Shown: one piece after another, positions 1-7,013 of the stretch | How positions within the stretch are numbered: the stretch's first letter is position 1 | Layout of the letters: the number at the start of each line of letters is the position of its first letter | Source: Bdellovibrionales bacterium | Lineage (GTDB): Bacteria; Pseudomonadota; Alphaproteobacteria; UBA9219 | Direction: 5' to 3' | Length of the DNA: 64,000 nucleotides | Assembly: GCA_041662785.1 (NCBI GenBank) | Contig: JBAZRW010000001.1 | Span: 310,001-374,000 of the forward strand | Made by a program: the position numbers and the translations under genes | The notes under the pieces: model-generated | Databases searched by the model: none | What the model was told of the DNA's origin: nothing | Seen by the model: the letters and a program-made list of their open reading frames with translations, nothing else

Positions 1-1358
1 GCTAGAGCTGCCGAGGCGAGGCGCGCGTGAGCGGGATCGGCACGGCTTGTCAGCATGATGGGAACCTTGGCCCCCAAAACAATGCCCGCCGCCTCAGCCG
101 CACCAAGATACGCCAATTGTTTAGCCAGCATATTGCCCGCTTCAATATTGGGAACGATAAGCACGTCAGCTTGTCCCGCCACGCGCGATTCGATATTCTT
201 GATTTTAACCGCTTCCATGCTAATCGCGTTATCAAAAGCCAAGGGACCGTCCAGAGTCGCGCCAACGATCTGCTTACGATGCGCCATCTTACAAAGGATC
301 GCCGCATCCATCGTCGCCGGCATGTGGAAGCTAACCGTTTCCGCTGCCGCCAAAATGGCAACCTTGGGGTCCAAAAGCCCCAGCGCATGGGCCATGTAAA
401 TGGCGTTTTGGGTGATGTGCTTCTTGCACTCAAGGTCAGGGGCAATGTTCAGCGCCGCATCCGAGATCAAGAGCGGGAACTTATAGGTCGGCACATCCAT
501 CACAAAAATATGGCTCATCCGGCTCTCGGTGCGAAGGCCCAGATCCTTATGAACAACCGCGCCCATCAGCTCGTCCGTATGAAGGGCCCCCTTCATCAAC
601 GCGCCAACCCTACCTTCGCGGGCCATGGCCACGGCCACGATGGCCGCTTCATGGCTATGGGTAACATCAACAATTTCACAGCCTTCAAGGGAAACACCCG
701 CCGCTTCAGCAGCGGCCTTAATCTTCGCTTCGGGCCCAACCAAAATAGGCCGGATCAATCCGGCCTTGCGAGCTTCGTCCATGCCCGTTAAAGAGGAATT
801 ATCGCAAGGGTGCACGACAGCGGTAGGCAGCGCGTCATGGCCTTGCGCCTTTTGGATCATCATCCCCATGCGATCATGGTGCAGAATGTTAATCTCCGGC
901 AGGTCTTGGCAACTATGGCGTATTTTGTCCAGCGGAGCCAAAACGGTAGCAATGCCGATGATAACCTCTTCGGCACGTTGATTGATGCCGATGCAGTTCA
1001 GTGTAACGGTTTTGTGCTCTGGATCTTTGGACGCCACGGTTACCGTGACCTCAATCGTGTCATCAGGCCGCACGGGCTTAAGGAACTTAATTCCCTGCTC
1101 TAAATAAACCGTGCCCGGACCAGGCAGCTTGGTTCCCAAAACAGCCGAAAACATCGCGCCGCTAAGCATGCCGTGAGCGACAACGCCGTGAAAACGACCC
1201 TTAAACGAAAATTCTTCATCAAGATGCGAAGGGTTATTATCCCCCGACACAACGGCGAAAAGCTCAATATCGCGCCGCGTGAGCTTGCGCGTGATCTTGG
1301 CAAAATCGCCGACATTTATTTCATCAAACGTCTTATTTTCAAGAAACGTCTCAGTCAT
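1..1358 (-). CDS. Bifunctional MaoC-like enoyl-CoA hydratase / phosphate acetyltransferase (C-terminus cut by window edge)
   Basis: The reverse-strand frame starts at the ATG at 1358 (protein begins MTETFLENKTFDEI) and is open to the window edge. It contains about 452 codons and probably lacks only the last residues. Residues about 10-130 are a MaoC hot-dog dehydratase domain; DNNPSHLD and the HGVVAHGM segment are visible. Residues about 160-450 are a phosphate acetyl/butyryltransferase domain (PTA_PTB type), with GALMKGALHTDELMG and the ISDAALNIAPDLE segment. Fusions of these two domains are common in alphaproteobacteria and are annotated as bifunctional enoyl-CoA hydratase/phosphate acetyltransferase. 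The expected role is acyl-CoA/acyl-phosphate interconversion in the cytoplasm, often beside ackA, which would lie outside this window. The family assignment is firm; the substrate is unknown. Confidence 0.88.
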   Translation of the reverse strand, partial: MTETFLENKTFDEINVGDFAKITRKLTRRDIELFAVVSGDNNPSHLDEEFSFKGRFHGVVAHGMLSGAMFSAVLGTKLPGPGTVYLEQGIKFLKPVRPDDTIEVTVTVASKDPEHKTVTLNCIGINQRAEEVIIGIATVLAPLDKIRHSCQDLPEINILHHDRMGMMIQKAQGHDALPTAVVHPCDNSSLTGMDEARKAGLIRPILVGPEAKIKAAAEAAGVSLEGCEIVDVTHSHEAAIVAVAMAREGRVGALMKGALHTDELMGAVVHKDLGLRTESRMSHIFVMDVPTYKFPLLISDAALNIAPDLECKKHITQNAIYMAHALGLLDPKVAILAAAETVSFHMPATMDAAILCKMAHRKQIVGATLDGPLAFDNAISMEAVKIKNIESRVAGQADVLIVPNIEAGNMLAKQLAYLGAAEAAGIVLGAKVPIMLTSRADPAHARLASAAL

Positions 1359-1556
1359 GGGCTGGATCCATTCAATTTGAGAAACAGGAAACGACAAGGG
1401 AGCGGCATCTTCCCGAAAGACAAGGGGGAAGCGCGCCAAAGGGTAGGCCTCATTTGTACATTAACCATAACCGTTTGTCAGCTTGAACTTGCGCAGGCAG
1501 AGGAAAATTGGGTTTTTGGGGTCGATTGTGCCGAAAACATCACGCCAGCCCTAGAA

Positions 1557-2588
1557 TCAAGAGGCCGGAATCAATCTGTTATAAAGCGCGATCATTTGTT
1601 CGGTCACGGCCTTGCGCGTGTAAGTACGGCTGTAGGTATCAAACCCTGCCGCGATCATGCGGCGACGCAAGGCTTCATCCCCCAAGGCCCGCGCAAGGGC
1701 TTTCCCCAAAGCGTCAGAATCGTCAATCGGCACCAAAAGGCCATTCTGGCCGTCCTCGATATGGGCGGCGGGGCCAGCGCTTTTGGCGGCCACCAAGGGG
1801 GTTCCGGCCGCCCAAGCCTCTAAAATAACCGTCCCGAACGGCTCATAACGAGAAGGTAAAACGCAGACATTCGCCGCCCTTAATAGCGCGCCACGATCCG
1901 TGCGCCAGCCCAAAAACCGGACACGAGATTCTAACCCCAGCTTGCGGCACAATTTTTCCAAATCACCGCGCAAAGGCCCCTCGCCAGCCAGCCAGAAAAC
2001 GGCATCGGGGACAAGTTTGGCAGCGTGAAGAAGCGTGTCCAACCCCTTCTTTTTATGCAGACGTGACAGGGCCAGAATAACGGGCGCGGAAGGGGGCGTT
2101 TGGAGCGTTGTCCTGTCCACAGGGCTTTCCTCACGCACATCGGGAAAGGTGGGGACGTAAAAAGCTTTGTCCGCCGCCACGCCCTTGGCAACCTGATGCG
2201 CGACGATATCTTTGGTAACACCCACAAAATAGCTGCAACGCTTGAAATTTTTGGGATCGTAATAACCACCGAACCAGCCAATGACGGGGCACGTCAAGCC
2301 AGAGGGCAACAAGCTGGCCGCGCGGCGCATCCAGCAATGGATCAAATCAGGCTTCTCTTTTTCAATAAGCCTTTTTAACCGCCAACGCTGAAGAGGGCGA
2401 AAAGGAAAGCTTAAAACGCCTGTATCGACCCGCACGCCTGCCGCCACCAGCTCGGCCGTGCGCGGCGCATCGACCGCCACCACGGCAAGGCCGTCAATGC
2501 CGCTAGCCTTAAGACTAAGCAGAATATCGACAGAATAGGTCTCGGCGCCCCCCTGTCCCCGCCCTGCCATGATATGAAGGATGCGCAC
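1557..2588 (-). CDS. Glycosyltransferase family 4
   Basis: A 343-aa GT-B fold glycosyltransferase, with the N-terminal GGAETYSVDIL acceptor-side motif near residue 15. The C-terminal nucleotide-sugar half carries VILALSRLHKKKGLDTLL (about residue 168) and the EPFGTVILE (E-x7-E) motif followed by AWAAGTPLVA near residue 250. These are hallmarks of GT4 enzymes that transfer sugars to surface glycans or lipids. It has no signal peptide or obvious membrane helix, so it is probably a peripheral cytoplasmic enzyme. It begins 3 nt after the dotL stop codon on the same strand, so it is probably transcribed with the secretion genes, although nothing proves a functional link. Donor and acceptor sugars cannot be told from the sequence. 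Confidence 0.88.
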   Translation of the reverse strand: MRILHIMAGRGQGGAETYSVDILLSLKASGIDGLAVVAVDAPRTAELVAAGVRVDTGVLSFPFRPLQRWRLKRLIEKEKPDLIHCWMRRAASLLPSGLTCPVIGWFGGYYDPKNFKRCSYFVGVTKDIVAHQVAKGVAADKAFYVPTFPDVREESPVDRTTLQTPPSAPVILALSRLHKKKGLDTLLHAAKLVPDAVFWLAGEGPLRGDLEKLCRKLGLESRVRFLGWRTDRGALLRAANVCVLPSRYEPFGTVILEAWAAGTPLVAAKSAGPAAHIEDGQNGLLVPIDDSDALGKALARALGDEALRRRMIAAGFDTYSRTYTRKAVTEQMIALYNRLIPAS

Positions 2589-2591
2589 CGT

Positions 2592-4991
2592 TTAATCCGA
2601 ATCTTTTGTCGGGTCGCTGCCAAGGCCTTTATTCAACTTGCCCGCCATACCTTCAATGTAAGCCGCCATGTCGTCGGGCAGTTTTAGCTTCGTGATGTCG
2701 GCTCCGTCCGCCTCAACTTCAACGCGCGGCGCGATACTGGTGTCAAGATCATGGGGAAGGAATCCGCCCGTCTCCACACCGCCCAACGAGGGCTCTTCAA
2801 AAGAATCCTCTTGGCTCTCCGCCTCTTGCGCCGACGAGGCCCCAGAAGGCAAATCCCACGGCATAGCAACAGCGCTGCCTCCTGCCGTCTTAGCCGGCGC
2901 CTTAGTAGGCGCACGCGCGGCTGTCGCTGGGGGGGCCGCCGCCTCATCATCGCCCTCAAACAACCGCTGCGCTGATGTCGCCACCTTCGGCAACCCGCCA
3001 ACCGCTGCCGCAACGACTTCGGCAGGCGTTTTTCCTGCGTCTCTAGCCGCCGCAAGCCCCTTAACAAGACCGGCAATTTCGGGCGGCGTTTTTGGCGCGG
3101 GGGCCGCGTCTGCCGCCGTCCATGAAGGATCATTCAGCCGCGTGGCCACCTCATTGATGATCCTCTCGCGATTCTTAAACAAATCGGTTGTCGCAGGGAC
3201 GGGCAAAAGCTTGTGAACGCGCAAAGCGCCAGCCCGATCAGGCACAGCATAAAACATACGGGCACGCACAATGTATTGCGCGAAAAGCATATGGACTTCA
3301 CCTTCGCGCTGACCGCGCAAATGGTCATAAACCGCACGCGGACGAACCTGCAACCCCGTAGATTGATGGTTTTCATAAAAAGTGTGCGCCATAAACAAAC
3401 TTGAAATGGTGTCGGTTCTCGCCTGCATGCCGCTAGCATCCATAACAAATTCAGCCCCCGCGTGATCTTCAAAAAACTTTTTCGTGTCACCGGGGTCTTC
3501 GATCTTGCCAAAAATTTTCAAGTTACAGTTGGCCAGAATGGATTGGGCCTCTTGCTTCACGCGCTTTTCCATCGACGGCAAATCCTGCGCCGCGAAGATC
3601 AACGAAAAACCAAGAGAGCGCGCTTGCGCCGCCATCACGGCCATTCCCGGCGCGGTGTAATACCCCACCTCATCAAACACCGCCATAAACGAAGATTGCG
3701 AACGCGTCTGCTTGCTGCCAATGGCACTTTCCCAACTGCCTTCGACCGTGTTGCCCAGCGTCGCGCCCATCATGCCCTTCATGCTGGCCACAACAATTTT
3801 ACCAAGGTTGGCCGCTTCATCTCCCGATTTTTCAAGCGAGGGAATAAGCACGACAAGAACGCGGCGATTGATAACAACATCCAAAACATCGACATCGGCC
3901 AACTGGGCGCGGAAAATATAGCCATAATCGTCAGCCAGCGATTGCAAGGAACGCGTGAACTGCATGGACAGATAGCCATGCTGTTGCCGCGCAACCTGCA
4001 AATCATACATAGGTTGATCGGGCGAAGGGGGCTTCTCATTCCCCTCATCGTCAAACGCCGCGTCGATATAGCCTGGTAGCGTCGTCAAATAGCCCTGTAA
4101 CCCGCGCAAGATGCGCTCAGGCAAATCGGGATCGCGCGAAAGACGAATAATCGCGGGCAATTCAATATAGTCACGGAGCGCGCTAACATCGAGCAAGATA
4201 TCGCCGCGATCACGTTTCCATGTCAAAGCAGGCATCAATGCACCCATCAAGGCCACGGCACGTTCTTTCCACATGGCGTTATCGCCGCCCGCATCAGGCA
4301 TCAAGCTAACGACCATGTTGGTGATATAAGAAGCCGAGCCGTTGGAAAACGGGTTCATCGTATTCGAGACAGCACCGCTGTCCGAGTTTGCGGTCATATA
4401 GTTGAGCGCCAGAATGTCGTCGTCGCGACCAAAGCGCCGCACAAGGGCATAAAGCGATGCCCACAAATCCGTATCGGCCTTACCATCGACATACACGAAG
4501 CCTGATCCCCACGTCAGGGAATTGGCGACCAAAGACTTCAGACCCTCGGTCTTTCCCGAACCCGTCGTTCCCAAAAAAAGCATATGCGTGCGAGCATCCG
4601 CGTTGGTAAGCCAAAGCTCACGTCCCTTTTCTGGGTGACGATCCTCATCCAGATTGCCAAGGAACAAAATGCCCTCCGACTTGCCAGAGCCCCCTTTTCC
4701 GGGGCTGGGATTATGGGCATCCGGCAAAGGCGCGGCCTGCATGGGCATTTTTAAAGGGAGCGTAAGCTCCGTCTTGATCAAAACCCAACGGGCATAATAG
4801 GCCATCCCGACAAGGATAAGGTCACCCCACGCCGCAGCAATAGGGGACGCCAAGACGCCAATAACGGCAAGAACCGCGACAGCGGCAAAAACATCGGGCT
4901 TATTCCAATATTCCTTAAGCCGCACAGAGACAGGGCGGACGTCTCGAATATAATCGCGATAAGGAACCTTATGTTTGTCTAAAAGAGTCAT
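2592..4991 (-). CDS. dotL: Type IVB secretion coupling ATPase DotL/IcmO
   Basis: A 799-aa protein of the DotL/IcmO (TraG/VirD4-like) coupling ATPase family, which docks substrates at the inner-membrane face of Dot/Icm-type secretion systems. Two hydrophobic segments lie at about residues 32-72. The Walker A motif GTTGSGKTE is at 141-149, with FVYVDGKADTDLW about 25 residues later. The Walker B-like segment FMAVFDEVGYY is near residue 425, followed by ARSLGFSLIFAAQDLPSM, typical of the family. Residues after about 640 are Ala/Pro/Glu-rich and look disordered; in Legionella DotL this region binds adaptor proteins. A strong Shine-Dalgarno (AGGAGAAG) precedes the ATG. It is third in the row dotO, dotM, unknown gene, dotL. 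Confidence 0.9.
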   Translation of the reverse strand: MTLLDKHKVPYRDYIRDVRPVSVRLKEYWNKPDVFAAVAVLAVIGVLASPIAAAWGDLILVGMAYYARWVLIKTELTLPLKMPMQAAPLPDAHNPSPGKGGSGKSEGILFLGNLDEDRHPEKGRELWLTNADARTHMLFLGTTGSGKTEGLKSLVANSLTWGSGFVYVDGKADTDLWASLYALVRRFGRDDDILALNYMTANSDSGAVSNTMNPFSNGSASYITNMVVSLMPDAGGDNAMWKERAVALMGALMPALTWKRDRGDILLDVSALRDYIELPAIIRLSRDPDLPERILRGLQGYLTTLPGYIDAAFDDEGNEKPPSPDQPMYDLQVARQQHGYLSMQFTRSLQSLADDYGYIFRAQLADVDVLDVVINRRVLVVLIPSLEKSGDEAANLGKIVVASMKGMMGATLGNTVEGSWESAIGSKQTRSQSSFMAVFDEVGYYTAPGMAVMAAQARSLGFSLIFAAQDLPSMEKRVKQEAQSILANCNLKIFGKIEDPGDTKKFFEDHAGAEFVMDASGMQARTDTISSLFMAHTFYENHQSTGLQVRPRAVYDHLRGQREGEVHMLFAQYIVRARMFYAVPDRAGALRVHKLLPVPATTDLFKNRERIINEVATRLNDPSWTAADAAPAPKTPPEIAGLVKGLAAARDAGKTPAEVVAAAVGGLPKVATSAQRLFEGDDEAAAPPATAARAPTKAPAKTAGGSAVAMPWDLPSGASSAQEAESQEDSFEEPSLGGVETGGFLPHDLDTSIAPRVEVEADGADITKLKLPDDMAAYIEGMAGKLNKGLGSDPTKDSD

Positions 4992-5038
4992 AAACTTTCT
5001 TCTCCTCGGGCCTCCCTTATTGAAGGCATTTTTACTTC

Positions 5039-5569
5039 TTACGGCACGCGCGGCAAGACATCGTCAGCGATAGCGGGCACGCCCGTGTGAATTTCTGCGG
5101 GCGATCCCTCAGGGCGCGCGCCCACTTCTTGCGTCTGCTGCGGCTGCGCCACAGACGTCACCTCGGGGCTTGACGCGCTCTTCACCGTAAAGAAAGAGAG
5201 CCCAACAAAAAGGAGCGCCCCCAAAAGGATCACCCAAACCAGAAACCGCAGAAAACGTGAGCCGCCCGTCAAGGGGCCGCTGCTACGCCCCAGAGCCCGC
5301 AGCACGACCCCATAGGCTTTTTCAGCCTCATGCCGTTCATCAAAAGTAGCCACAACCAAAAGATCGCCTTGCCCAAGCTGGGTATAGCCCAACTCCCACG
5401 AACCCTCTTTCTCATGAAGAGAAACGGTCGTGTTTGACATTTTCTCAAGATCAACCTGCCACACCAAGGGGGGCGAGCTCATCTGAAACGCCGCCAAAAG
5501 AAACGGCGCAGGGCCGCGACGCACAATCTTGGCGCGAGCAGGGGTATCTTTGATCAAAATCGAAAACAT
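5039..5569 (-). CDS. Unrecognised single-helix membrane protein within the Dot/Icm cluster
   Basis: A 176-aa protein I do not recognise. Residues 1-105 look globular and soluble, with the pattern GYTQLGQGDLLVVATF in the middle. One strong membrane helix lies at about 109-129 (FLVWVILLGALLFVGLSFF), preceded by Arg residues, which suggests that the N-terminal part is cytoplasmic. Residues 130-176 are Pro/Gln/Glu-rich and probably periplasmic. GAGGGAGAAAG lies just upstream of the ATG. It sits between dotM and dotL on the same strand with gaps of 32 and 47 nt. In Legionella, icmP (dotM) and icmO (dotL) are directly adjacent, so this is an additional, probably lineage-specific component or accessory factor. 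The function is inferred from position only. Confidence 0.75.
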   Translation of the reverse strand: MFSILIKDTPARAKIVRRGPAPFLLAAFQMSSPPLVWQVDLEKMSNTTVSLHEKEGSWELGYTQLGQGDLLVVATFDERHEAEKAYGVVLRALGRSSGPLTGGSRFLRFLVWVILLGALLFVGLSFFTVKSASSPEVTSVAQPQQTQEVGARPEGSPAEIHTGVPAIADDVLPRVP

Positions 5570-5601
5570 GGCTTTCTCCCTCTTCCTTCATGAGCCGCCC
5601 T

Positions 5602-6831
5602 CTAAGCGCGACTTTTTCCTTCATAGGGCGGCACGGTAACTTGATTATCGCCCATATATTTGTTCAACGTGATAAAAACCGTTTCAAAGCGCGGAACGAC
5701 AAGGGCTTTATGCGCCAGATCTTCGGCCATAAAGTGAGCCATCGCACCAGCCCCCTCCGTATGAAAAGAACGCCGCCCCAGATTGTTAAGAGCATACCAC
5801 AAGTCGCGATCCACGCCACGCAACCATAAAAACTGTGCCGCCGCCAAAACGCCGCCCATAAAACGAGCCCACTTTAAGACGCCAATGACCGCCGTTGTCC
5901 GAAAGGCATGGTTCTTGGCAACATTTAAAACCTCACCTCCGATGGCGGAGTCCTTCAATATTTTTTTGATTTCGGAGACCATCTCCGAAGGAAAGCTCAT
6001 GCCCTTACTCTCGGACCAACAGGCAGAAATCCGCCCCAAAAGATCGTCGCTTTCATCGCGTTTTTGAACGCCCTTAAGCGCAAAAGCCGCCAAAAGCGCT
6101 TGGATATAAAGGGGCAGCTCTTGATAATTTTCTGTCCAGCGAGGCCCTAATTGCAAGGAAAGGGCGCGATGAACTTCCTCGCGGCGCGGAATTCCCTTCA
6201 CAATAGGAATCTGGTGAAAGGACAGCCATTCCTCAGGCGCAAGCGCCTCGGCAAAAAGAGGCAGCTTTTGCGGAACACGCCCCCCCAGCACACGCGCACT
6301 ATGCTTAGAAGGATTGAAGGAAACAATCGGGGCAATAACCTTCCATATTGACGACTGCGTCTTGATAAAACTTTCAAGATTATGCCGTTTTTTGTACTCG
6401 TTTCGCACAGATTTGAATATCGCATAATAGGCCACAAAACCACAAAACACAGCAACAGGCCACTTTATATACGATCCCACAAAAGCTCCGACAAAGCCAA
6501 GGCTTGTGGGCGTCATATTATAGTACTGCAACGCCTCGTTCGCAGGCAAACGGGCTAAAGCGGCACTACCGAAACAACCCAAAGCGGCCTGATAGGCTTC
6601 ATGCGAGGGCATAAGGTCGCCACCATGCGCCTCACGCAACCACATAAAACAAGAGGAGGCCTGCCTATCCACCAAAGCCAACGGCGCAATCTCTACCAGT
6701 TTGACATAGCGGACGAATTCCATAAGCGGCTGGTTAAAAAAATGCCAAATGACCCAACCGATGCCGCCGAAAATGGTGACAAGGATTAAAAGAGTCCACG
6801 TTGGATCATCCGTATTATTTGCTGAGGCCAT
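5602..6831 (-). CDS. dotM: Type IVB secretion protein DotM/IcmP
   Basis: A 409-aa member of the DotM/IcmP (TrbA-like) family, part of the DotL coupling complex at the inner membrane. Residues 13-32 form an N-terminal membrane helix. Further hydrophobic helices occur around 105-140 (TSLGFVGAFVGSYIKWPVAVFCGFVAYYAIF). The large C-terminal cytoplasmic domain includes LLAAFALKGVQKRDESDDLLG near residue 250, a position that in family members contributes to a conserved helical domain. The length is close to Legionella DotM (about 376 aa). It lies 182 nt downstream of dotO and 32 nt upstream of the unknown 176-aa gene, all on one strand. Family recognition rests on overall pattern and the dotL/dotO neighbourhood. 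Confidence 0.82.
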   Translation of the reverse strand: MASANNTDDPTWTLLILVTIFGGIGWVIWHFFNQPLMEFVRYVKLVEIAPLALVDRQASSCFMWLREAHGGDLMPSHEAYQAALGCFGSAALARLPANEALQYYNMTPTSLGFVGAFVGSYIKWPVAVFCGFVAYYAIFKSVRNEYKKRHNLESFIKTQSSIWKVIAPIVSFNPSKHSARVLGGRVPQKLPLFAEALAPEEWLSFHQIPIVKGIPRREEVHRALSLQLGPRWTENYQELPLYIQALLAAFALKGVQKRDESDDLLGRISACWSESKGMSFPSEMVSEIKKILKDSAIGGEVLNVAKNHAFRTTAVIGVLKWARFMGGVLAAAQFLWLRGVDRDLWYALNNLGRRSFHTEGAGAMAHFMAEDLAHKALVVPRFETVFITLNKYMGDNQVTVPPYEGKSRA

Positions 6832-7013
6832 TTCTTTTTTGCATCCTGTTTAAAACCCAACACAAACCAAGAGAAGAATATACGATATCACCCTAAGGCA
6901 ACCAACCCTCTTCTTTGGTTAATGCCCCTGTGGCGAGGCGGGGACTCTTTTCTTTTTTGCGCCCCTTCGCGCCACGAACACATGGCGATAAAGCCCCTAT
7001 CGCTTTGTTTTTC
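6832..7013 (-). other. dotO-dotM intergenic region with two hairpins
   Basis: This 182-nt gap holds two short inverted repeats: AACCAA/TTGGTT arms at 6900-6920, and GCGATA/TATCGC arms at 6985-7003, 10 nt after the dotO stop. Neither is followed by a clear U-run on the coding strand, so they look like mRNA-processing or stabilising hairpins rather than a full terminator. No gene is supported here. Confidence 0.35.
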
